Shown in pieces: positions 43,757 through 51,122 of a stretch of 56,015 bases of DNA. The position numbers and the translations under genes are program-made. The DNA comes from Lachnospiraceae bacterium (lineage in GTDB: Bacteria > Bacillota > Clostridia > Lachnospirales > Lachnospiraceae): contig JAFXQR010000098.1 in assembly GCA_017526985.1 (NCBI GenBank), positions 1-56,015 of the forward strand, written 5' to 3'. The notes beneath the pieces were generated by a model that had not been told where the DNA came from, ran no database searches, and saw only the letters and a list, made by a program, of their open reading frames with translations. Position 1 is the first letter of the stretch. Every line of letters begins with the position of its first letter.

Positions 43757-44209
43757 TTACTCTGCGATGGATGCGACTACTCTGTCATAGTCATTATTCA
43801 CCTGAGCCACCACTTCCACCAGGCAGGCATACAGATCTTCCGCAGTGCTCTTTGCGTCTTCGTTATTCACACGAAGCACATACTTATGTACCAACGCTCC
43901 TACATCCGGGATCACAAAATAATTGCCCAGCAGGGTTTCCATGTTGATGTCATTTAATTTCGCCAGCGTTGTCTTAAACTGCGCTTCACTCACTTCATTT
44001 GCCAGTACGGACATAAAGTGGTAATATCCGTATTTTTCCTGATCTTCTACCGGCACTTCGCTTACTTCCACAACGATCACGCCGTCTTCCGCTTCCCCGA
44101 TGGAATCAAGCACCAGACGCAGGGTATATGCCCCATCTAAGTTGTCATAGGACAACTCCAGTGTATCCTCTGCCATTCTGTCTCTCAATAACTCCAATGC
44201 TGTTGCCAT
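43757..44209 (-). CDS. Small acidic protein, possibly YbjN/secretion-chaperone-like (150 aa)
   Basis: Acidic alpha/beta protein. It begins with a helix (ATALELLRDRMAED), then beta strands (LELSYDNLDGAYTLRLVLDSI, GVIVVEVSEV, YGYYHFMSVLANEV), a helix (SEAQFKTTLAKLNDIN), a strand pair (NYFVIPDVGALVHKYVLRV) and a long C-terminal helix. This order resembles YbjN and the type III chaperone fold, but I see no diagnostic motif, so the match is weak. It starts 46 nt after the 797-aa gene with AGGAGG and no promoter of its own, so they share a transcript. A chaperone or partner for that protein is the natural guess. Confidence 0.75.
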   Translation of the reverse strand: MATALELLRDRMAEDTLELSYDNLDGAYTLRLVLDSIGEAEDGVIVVEVSEVPVEDQEKYGYYHFMSVLANEVSEAQFKTTLAKLNDINMETLLGNYFVIPDVGALVHKYVLRVNNEDAKSTAEDLYACLVEVVAQVNNDYDRVVASIAE

Positions 44210-44255
44210 GTTTTTTTCCTCCTAAATTTTTATGATTTTTTTCTGATGTACCTGT

Positions 44256-46649
44256 TTATTTTTTTCTGCCCTTCAGTGTCTGCGCATTCTTCTCTTCCAT
44301 CTGTTTCTTATACTCTTCCGCTTTTCTCTTCTTGTATTCTTCCACTTTATTCTCGTGTACTTTGCTCTTATTCCGTCCCACGATCTTATCAAAATCTTCT
44401 CTGCCACCGATCTCTTTATAGATCTCTTTTGCGCTCTTGCCCTCCAGTCCGCCGGCATCCTTCAGCTTCGTCGCGCCGTTTTCGATCCCGAACTGTTCCG
44501 CCTGCTTGATCCTGCTGTGCAGATGCAGCGCGGTCTCTGCCCGTACCCGACTGGCGTATTCCTTCACCGAACCAATCCCGGTCTCCCGCAGGATCTCACG
44601 ATCGATATCTGAGCCACGCAGCGAATACTGTTCTTTATATTTATTATACGCATCCTTCGATCCGAAAACATCCTCGATCATCAGATCGCGATCGCTCTTG
44701 CCTTTCATCACATTTACCACCAGATCCACAGGAGATATATGACTCAATGCGGTGGAAATGCCGTAGGTGATCAAACCGGTGTTGGTAGCCAGACCAACCG
44801 TGGAAAGTGCGGTATCAATGCCGGTGTTCAGGACAGTCGCTACCTTTTTCTCTTTATTCTGCCGAAGCAGATCTACATTTCCCTGGTCAATGTGACGGAT
44901 CACATTCTGGTCCGTTAAGTTCAGCGACCGGTCTTCCTCTTTCAGCGCTTTCAGCTTTTCATGGGTTGCCGCCAGGTTATTGAAGCTGTCCACACCATCC
45001 ATGATCGTCAGCAACGGCCCCAGATAAAAGGACTGGTCTGCCAGACTATTCTTTATTCCACCCTGCTTCAGTGCAGCCCCCAGGATCTTCATACCGGACT
45101 GAACATCTCCGATCGCGGTCTGCAGCTGCTGCAGTTTGCTGGCATCGTCCTTGGGCATATTGATACCGGTAACTGCGATATTCAATGCCCCTGCCAGGTT
45201 TGCATAAGAACCGGCCTTGTCCTTCATCTTCAATATCTTTCCTGCCTGATCCATCAGGTTGGTGACCAGCGCCGCCATATTCTTTTCTTTTTCCTTACCT
45301 TCTGCCATATTGATGGCATTTCCGAATGCTTTTGCAAAATTGGTGATCGGAAGCGACTGATTAAAAGCTCCAAGATAGGCCTCCCCTTCCACAAATGCCG
45401 TCTTCATGTTTTTCTGCGCCTTCTTCAGATCCGGATCCACACCGCTCTTTTTCTGCGTCTCTTCTTTTTTGGCCTTCTTCTGCAGTTCATCCAGTGTGAG
45501 CTTTTCGCGTTTCTTCTCTTCCGTATCCGGAATCATAACATTTGCCAGATCATATTTGTTCAGGCTCTGCAGCATACCTGCTCCCGGTGTATCCTTAACA
45601 AACTTGCCTTCGCTATTGATCTCCACCAGTTCCACATCGCCGGTCTTGCCCTTTTCCATATCGCCGGCGTTCCGTTTGATGCGTTCCTTATCCAGACGGA
45701 GGTTGAGATGATCACGGATCTCCTTTTTACCCAATACATCCTGACGGAAACGGTTCATCTTCTCTTCATATACGCCACCGCTTTCCTTCACCCGCAACAT
45801 TTCCTTGATCTGATTTTCTTCAAAGCCATAGGTACGATCCTTATTAAATTTCCAGTCAATAATGTGGCTTTTTACATAATCATATCCGCTGGCCGTATGA
45901 TGTGCGAGCGCGCTCATACCATTTACTGTTTTCTTGCCGATCCATGCGCCGGCAGACCGTACTTTCTTACCGAATGTACTGTTATGCAGCTTCTTTGCCG
46001 TATTTACAACCGGTGTCGCTACTTTATCTGCAGCATTGACTGCGATCTCTGCTGCTCCTTTTGCTACTGTACTGATCTTCTGACCGGCAGTTTTAAAACC
46101 AGCCTTGATCTTATTGGCCATAGGAGATTCGGAAAAACGGATCGCTTTATCCTTCATCCACGCGCCTGCGGATCGGAACCATCCACCGACTGCTTTCCCG
46201 GTCTGCTTTCCGTAGCGTGCTACCGCTTTTCCGAATTCAGAATCTGCCACCCAGTTTCCGAATTCTTTTCCTTTTTCATAGGCCTTCTGCGCTCCGGCCA
46301 CCATCAGGCCGCCTGCATTCTTCGCATGATGAACGGTAAAATCCTTGATCGACTTTCCGACAGAGGACATTTTTTTGCCCGCATCCTTTACGGCTTCACC
46401 AAATCCGGACTCCTTATACCAGTCTTTTACACCATTCTTTGTGCTCTTTGATATCTCCCGGATCGCCCGCGCGGAGGCCGACAGTGCATTTCCCGTCTCC
46501 GCTTTGGTCAGACGCCATATGGAATAGGTATTATAGATCCCCTTCATAAGCCAGTTGACATTATCATATTTATTTCCGTATAGAATAGATCTTGTCTGCT
46601 GAAACTTTGACTGCTGTTTTTTGCTTTCTTCTAATAAACCGCTCGACAT
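44256..46649 (-). CDS. Basic amphipathic-repeat protein of unknown function (797 aa)
   Basis: No family recognised. After a short start (MSSGLLEESKKQQSKFQQTR) residues about 80-255 are Lys-rich amphipathic helices with a loose repeat S-x-F-G-K-x-V-x-x-x-G-K, also rich in Trp and Ala (for example KAVGGWFRSAGAWMKDKA). Residues about 380-400 are a charged linker. A small-residue hydrophobic stretch lies at about 600-645 (VLNTGIDTALSTVGLATNTG...) and a Lys/Glu tail closes the protein. The pattern fits membrane-active or lipid-binding helices, but this is inference. GGAGG precedes the ATG; own direct-repeat promoter at 46726-46758. Confidence 0.78.
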   Translation of the reverse strand: MSSGLLEESKKQQSKFQQTRSILYGNKYDNVNWLMKGIYNTYSIWRLTKAETGNALSASARAIREISKSTKNGVKDWYKESGFGEAVKDAGKKMSSVGKSIKDFTVHHAKNAGGLMVAGAQKAYEKGKEFGNWVADSEFGKAVARYGKQTGKAVGGWFRSAGAWMKDKAIRFSESPMANKIKAGFKTAGQKISTVAKGAAEIAVNAADKVATPVVNTAKKLHNSTFGKKVRSAGAWIGKKTVNGMSALAHHTASGYDYVKSHIIDWKFNKDRTYGFEENQIKEMLRVKESGGVYEEKMNRFRQDVLGKKEIRDHLNLRLDKERIKRNAGDMEKGKTGDVELVEINSEGKFVKDTPGAGMLQSLNKYDLANVMIPDTEEKKREKLTLDELQKKAKKEETQKKSGVDPDLKKAQKNMKTAFVEGEAYLGAFNQSLPITNFAKAFGNAINMAEGKEKEKNMAALVTNLMDQAGKILKMKDKAGSYANLAGALNIAVTGINMPKDDASKLQQLQTAIGDVQSGMKILGAALKQGGIKNSLADQSFYLGPLLTIMDGVDSFNNLAATHEKLKALKEEDRSLNLTDQNVIRHIDQGNVDLLRQNKEKKVATVLNTGIDTALSTVGLATNTGLITYGISTALSHISPVDLVVNVMKGKSDRDLMIEDVFGSKDAYNKYKEQYSLRGSDIDREILRETGIGSVKEYASRVRAETALHLHSRIKQAEQFGIENGATKLKDAGGLEGKSAKEIYKEIGGREDFDKIVGRNKSKVHENKVEEYKKRKAEEYKKQMEEKNAQTLKGRKK

Positions 46650-46725
46650 ATCGTGTTACCTCCTTCACATCCGATCTTCGGCTTCCTGCCGTCTCCTGCA
46701 ACTATTATTTCTTTGTATGTTGCAA

Positions 46726-46758
46726 AGTATAGCATGGCAAGTGCAAGCAAAGTGCAAG
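46726..46758 (-). promoter_or_regulatory. Direct-repeat promoter of the 797-aa/150-aa operon
   Basis: -10 complement AGTATA (46726-46731; minus strand TATACT), 9 nt, GTGCAAG (46741-46747), 4 nt, GTGCAAG (46752-46758). No terminator is evident between the 593-aa gene and this promoter. Confidence 0.8.
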
Positions 46759-46779
46759 CATTTCGTTCAAAAAGAAAAA

Positions 46780-48561
46780 TTATTTTTTGCTCTTCGGAAC
46801 CATCGCTTTATTGTTATTCAAAACCTCATTTTTCTTATCCTGCTTCTTATCTGCCGAAGAAGATATGGTAATGCTGTCGGAATGCGTCATCTCCAGTTTC
46901 CAAGTGTGCTTTTTGGGCTGTTCCGATCTGGACTCTTTCACCAGCTCATCAATATTGGTCTTGCGGCTCTTCGCTGGTTTATTCTCATTCTTTGCTTCGC
47001 CTCCGCCGTTGATGGAGACTTCCGAGGTACGCTGCGGTACCCACTGCTGTTTCCCGGCCGCCGGCTTTGCTTTGGTTTCATTTGCCTTAGGTTCCTCTTT
47101 CTTTAGCTCTTCTTTCCCGGGTTCTTCTTTCTTTGTTTCCTTTTTCTCTGGTGCCTCTGCCTGCCCCAATGCTTTTTCCAAACCAAGGCTCACGCCGGCA
47201 AAAGTCTGCTGTGCACTCTCTCCCATGCAGCGATACTTCGCCAACTGCGGATCCTTCTTATAATAGATCTGCTTCGGATAATATGCCTCCTTATTTCCCA
47301 TGGTATAGCCATTATTTGGTCCAAACCCTGTTACCTTCTTGCCACCCAGCAGTTTGGACAGCGCTTTCGTGTCCAGCATGATCTGATCCGATACACCCTT
47401 ACCTTCCACCTGCCCGGAGGACGGATTCCCAAGACTGGTTGCAGATGGATGTTTCAATGGCACATTTACTGTCACTTTCCCGTTTTCATCTATCTGCGCC
47501 AATCCCGGCTCTTCCGGATGGATCACCGGCTTTTCTTCGTTCCGTTTCTCATGCTCCGGCACAGGAATGTCACGGATCCAGGTCATATCAATGCCGCCAT
47601 ACATTCCGGGCACTACATAATTCCCGAACCAGTTGGTATGCGGTTCGGTTGCCATATTGACCAGACGATCCGTCTTCATGGTCTGTGTGCCGTTTTCCAG
47701 GCTATCCTCATAGCGCAGGTTTTTGCCATCCTCACTGATCCCGGTAATGGTGATATAATGCCCGTCGACGGTCAGTGATACCGGGGAATGATCCACCTGG
47801 ATCGCATGCCGGATCGTATCGGTTAACTGCTTTTTCATCTGTTCCTTATAGAATTTCCGGATCGTCTCCAGCTCATCCTTCGTAGCCATTCTCCCATCAA
47901 TCCCCATCACAGTCGTCGACAGCGGTTTTAAAGAAACCTGCTGCAGACCGGCATTGGGTAATACCTGATTCATCAGATCCCCATTATCCATTATGCTGTT
48001 GGATGTATCCACATTCAATCGTCTGGAGACCTCACGACGACTTTGCTGTCCGTCTGCGATTTCCCTGGGCGTAGAGGAATCTTTGGTATAGTCCGGCCTC
48101 CACCCACGGATCTCCCGCTGGTCCAGATCTACACCACGGCTTTTCAGCAGCAGGGAATACGAACACGACCAGCAGCCATTGCTGCTTGTCTGCTTTTCCG
48201 GGTATTTTAAGTCTGCAAAGCCGATAAAACCGCCTTCCTTCTTCGGTTCCTTCCCCTGCATACTCTCACCATTCGAAAGCTTTGCACGGGTCTCCGCGCC
48301 GATCTTCTGCACCTTCCTTGCGGTATGCAGACGATTTTGCAGATATGCCTTTTCCTCCGCATTGAGATTATCCGCATTCTCATCCCAGAAACTCTGCAGT
48401 TTTTCTAGATTACCATTGAGAAGGATCTCTTCCGTCAGTCCGCCTTCCCGCAATTTCGGTCGATAACCGGCTTCCACCATTTTGGATTGTCCCGTCTTAT
48501 TGTCGATCACTGCTTTGTATTCTTTTTCATATTTGATAAATACTTCCTTCGGTCCGGGCAT
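46780..48561 (-). CDS. Papain-like cysteine protease-domain protein (593 aa), promoter-repeat gene set
   Basis: Residues about 112-315 look like a C39/C70 papain-like peptidase: oxyanion Gln124 and Cys130 in KQTSSNGCWSCSYSLLL (Q-x5-CW), His268 in VDGHYITITGIS and Asp286 in LRYEDSLENG. The spacing and the CW...GHY...D order are those of such proteases. The N-terminal 110 residues are charged helix. After the protease come a variable region, a KKEEP-type linker (about 470-520), RKTNIDELVKES (533-544) and THSDSITI (559-566), both shared with the 1416-aa protein. No signal peptide. AGGAGG precedes the ATG. Proteolytic activity and targets are inferred. Confidence 0.82.
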   Translation of the reverse strand: MPGPKEVFIKYEKEYKAVIDNKTGQSKMVEAGYRPKLREGGLTEEILLNGNLEKLQSFWDENADNLNAEEKAYLQNRLHTARKVQKIGAETRAKLSNGESMQGKEPKKEGGFIGFADLKYPEKQTSSNGCWSCSYSLLLKSRGVDLDQREIRGWRPDYTKDSSTPREIADGQQSRREVSRRLNVDTSNSIMDNGDLMNQVLPNAGLQQVSLKPLSTTVMGIDGRMATKDELETIRKFYKEQMKKQLTDTIRHAIQVDHSPVSLTVDGHYITITGISEDGKNLRYEDSLENGTQTMKTDRLVNMATEPHTNWFGNYVVPGMYGGIDMTWIRDIPVPEHEKRNEEKPVIHPEEPGLAQIDENGKVTVNVPLKHPSATSLGNPSSGQVEGKGVSDQIMLDTKALSKLLGGKKVTGFGPNNGYTMGNKEAYYPKQIYYKKDPQLAKYRCMGESAQQTFAGVSLGLEKALGQAEAPEKKETKKEEPGKEELKKEEPKANETKAKPAAGKQQWVPQRTSEVSINGGGEAKNENKPAKSRKTNIDELVKESRSEQPKKHTWKLEMTHSDSITISSSADKKQDKKNEVLNNNKAMVPKSKK

Positions 48562-48627
48562 CGCTTTATCCTCCTGTTATACTTTGCAAACCCCCTCTTT
48601 CGGGCATTTTTTCACTGTTTATTTGAA

Positions 48628-48660
48628 ATTGTAACATTCTATGTGCAAGCAAAGTGCAAG
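48628..48660 (-). promoter_or_regulatory. Direct-repeat promoter of the 593-aa gene
   Basis: -10 complement ATTGTA (48628-48633; minus strand TACAAT), 9 nt, GTGCAAG (48643-48649), 4 nt, GTGCAAG (48654-48660). Confidence 0.8.
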
Positions 48661-48682
48661 CATCGAAGAGCTTTACACCAAA

Positions 48683-48712
48683 AAACGGGAGTGCTTTATT
48701 GCACTCCCGTTT
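48683..48712 (-). terminator. Terminator of the GH5-GH31 operon
   Basis: Perfect 12-bp stem (48683-48694 / 48701-48712), 6-nt loop, T6 on the minus strand. Confidence 0.9.
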
Positions 48713-48761
48713 CTGTTACCTGTATTAAAACTGTAAAAATCCGATCGCGAATCCGCCGGAA

Positions 48762-51095
48762 TTATCCCAAAGTCACTTTGATCTTTTCTGCCTTGGGGAT
48801 GAGCAGCGTATTGTTGTTCTGTACCGTATGCTCCGCACCTTCCACGCTCGCTACCTGCTCACCGATCAGCTTGATCCAGCAAGGCTTGGTATGGTTGAGA
48901 GAGATCTCGATCTCATTACCCTTCCGCTCTGCGCGAATAAAACTTCCTTCCACACCTTCCATATCATAGACTACCGCTTCCGCACTGCTCTTTAACGCAT
49001 AGATGTTAAAGGTCACCTGATCCGCATAGTCATACTCCGGAGTTTCCTCGTTATCACTGATGGGCAGGATCGTATTTTCCTTCACAAAGAGCGGCATCTC
49101 CAGATAGCTGTAATGCTTCTCAAACCACTTACCGCCTTCTACTTTTTCACCGGTAAAGAAATCGGTCCATGTGCCTTCCGGCAGATAATAGACACCCTTG
49201 CTCTCCGGATTGCAGATCGGTGCTGCCAGCAGGCTGTCTCCCAGGAAATACTGCTTGTCCAGATAACGGCACATACGATCCTTCGGATATTCCATCACCA
49301 TCGCACGCATCATCGGGATACCTTCCTTGTGTGTCTTCTGTGCCATCGCCCACAGATACGGCATCAGGCGCATCTTCAGGCGAGTAAATACCCGTACCAC
49401 ATCTACCGCTTCGTCATCATAGTTCCAGGGCACACGATAGGAAGAGCTGCCGTGCAGACGGCTGTGAGAAGAAAGCAGTCCGAACGCTACCCAGCGCTTG
49501 TATACATCTGCCGTGGAAGTCTGCTCGAAACCACCCATATCGTGGCTCCAGAAGCCAAAGCCCGACATCTGCAGGGAAAGACCGCCACGCATGGTTTCTT
49601 CCATACCGGAATAATTTGACCAGCAGTCGCCGCCCCAGTGTACCGGGAACTTCTGTCCGCCAACAGTTGCGGAACGGGCGAACAATACCGCTTCGTTCTT
49701 ACCCTTCTTTTTCTCCAATACTTCAAAGACAGCCTGATTGTACAGATAGGTATAATAGTTATGCATCTTGCGGGGATGCAGTCCGTTTGCATACACACAG
49801 TCCGTCGGGATACGCTCACCAAAATCGGTCTTGAACGCATCCACACCCATATCCACCAATGCTTCCAGTTTTTCCTGGAACCATTTGGTAGCATCCGGAT
49901 TAGAAAAGTCCACGATTGCCATGCCCGGCTGCCACATATCCCACTGCCATACACCGCCATCCGGACGCTTCAGGAAATAGCCCTTCTCCATACCTTCATC
50001 AAAGAGTATGGATTCCTGCGCGATATACGGATTGATCCATACACAGCACTTCAAGCCTTTTTCATGGATACGGCTGATCATGCCTGCCGGATCCGGGAAT
50101 ACACGCTCATCCCATACCAGATCCGTCCAATGGAAATCTTTCATCCAGAAACAGTCAAAGTGGAACACCTTCAGAGGAATACCCCGTTTGAGCATGCCGT
50201 CGATAAAGTGCATTACCGTCTTTTCATCATAGTCGGTGGTAAAGGAAGTGGACAGCCACAGGCCAAAGGTCCAGGCAGGAGGCAGAGCCGGTTTTCCGGT
50301 CAGATCCGTATAACGCTTCACCACTTCCTTCGGATCCGGTCCGTCAATAAAGAAGTAGTCCAGAGATTCTCCGGGTACCGTGAAACTTACCTTTTCCACG
50401 GATTCGGAACCCACTTCGAAGGATACCTTATCCGTGTGATTTACAAATACGCCATATCCCTGGGAAGAGATATAGAACGGAATATTTTTGTAGCTGAGCT
50501 CTGTAGAAGTACCACCGTCTTCATTCCAGATATCCACCGTCTGGCCGTTCTTTACAAACGGAGAGAATTTCTCACCAAAACCATAGAACAGCTCATCCAC
50601 CGCGATGGACAACTGCTGCCGCATATACACATCTTCATCCGTACTGCGTACATAGGCATCGCCAAAATACTCTTCGCTGACATACGCCATATCCTTGGCT
50701 GCACTCACGCTGAGCACTTTTCCGTTTCTGCGATATTCCATACGCCAGTTTTTCTTATCAATGAACAGTTCCAGCGCACCGCTTTTGATGATCACGGAAT
50801 CTTCGGTTTCCGTTGCGTTGATCGCAGATTTTTCCGGCAGGCTCAGCTCAAACGCCGGTGCATCACAGATCGCGCCCTTGTAATGATATGCCTTTACACG
50901 GATCACGCCCTCCACCGGTGTCGTGATCTCCAGCGTGATATTCACACCGCCCAGCGTATCACCACGCTGTTTGATATGGTGCGTCGGCGCTACCAGTTTC
51001 ACCATATCTTCCTTTACATCGCAGAAATACACTTCCTGCGGAAAAAATGCCGTAATGCCTTCTTTTTGGATCCAACATCCGTTACTGATCTTCAT
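48762..51095 (-). CDS. GH31 alpha-xylosidase (YicI type)
   Basis: 777 aa, cytoplasmic. Removes alpha-xylosyl groups from xyloglucan oligosaccharides (isoprimeverose type). The nucleophile is Asp424 in AFKTDFGERIPTD, the KTDFGE form typical of alpha-xylosidases; the acid/base is Asp490 in HWGGDCWSNYSGM. The N-terminal beta-sandwich (to about 240), barrel and C-terminal beta domains are all present, and the length matches YicI. It starts 27 nt after the GH5 glucanase gene, so surface cleavage and internal debranching are co-expressed. An AGGGG site precedes the ATG. Confidence 0.92.
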   Translation of the reverse strand: MKISNGCWIQKEGITAFFPQEVYFCDVKEDMVKLVAPTHHIKQRGDTLGGVNITLEITTPVEGVIRVKAYHYKGAICDAPAFELSLPEKSAINATETEDSVIIKSGALELFIDKKNWRMEYRRNGKVLSVSAAKDMAYVSEEYFGDAYVRSTDEDVYMRQQLSIAVDELFYGFGEKFSPFVKNGQTVDIWNEDGGTSTELSYKNIPFYISSQGYGVFVNHTDKVSFEVGSESVEKVSFTVPGESLDYFFIDGPDPKEVVKRYTDLTGKPALPPAWTFGLWLSTSFTTDYDEKTVMHFIDGMLKRGIPLKVFHFDCFWMKDFHWTDLVWDERVFPDPAGMISRIHEKGLKCCVWINPYIAQESILFDEGMEKGYFLKRPDGGVWQWDMWQPGMAIVDFSNPDATKWFQEKLEALVDMGVDAFKTDFGERIPTDCVYANGLHPRKMHNYYTYLYNQAVFEVLEKKKGKNEAVLFARSATVGGQKFPVHWGGDCWSNYSGMEETMRGGLSLQMSGFGFWSHDMGGFEQTSTADVYKRWVAFGLLSSHSRLHGSSSYRVPWNYDDEAVDVVRVFTRLKMRLMPYLWAMAQKTHKEGIPMMRAMVMEYPKDRMCRYLDKQYFLGDSLLAAPICNPESKGVYYLPEGTWTDFFTGEKVEGGKWFEKHYSYLEMPLFVKENTILPISDNEETPEYDYADQVTFNIYALKSSAEAVVYDMEGVEGSFIRAERKGNEIEISLNHTKPCWIKLIGEQVASVEGAEHTVQNNNTLLIPKAEKIKVTLG

Positions 51096-51122
51096 AAACG
51101 TCCCCTTTTCGTTTTTTTATAA

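Noticed and set aside
44961-46451. 496-codon plus-strand frame opposite the 797-aa gene
   Set aside because: The minus-strand gene has GGAGG, a regulon promoter and a co-transcribed partner; the plus frame has none.
29125-48561. Large-protein region considered as a prophage
   Set aside because: No capsid, terminase, portal, integrase or lysis genes; separate promoters and terminators for nearly every gene; the Lys-rich 797-aa protein alone is not enough to call a tape measure.
49638-51122. 494-codon plus-strand frame opposite the GH31 gene
   Set aside because: Mirror frame of a conserved enzyme; no ribosome site or domain.
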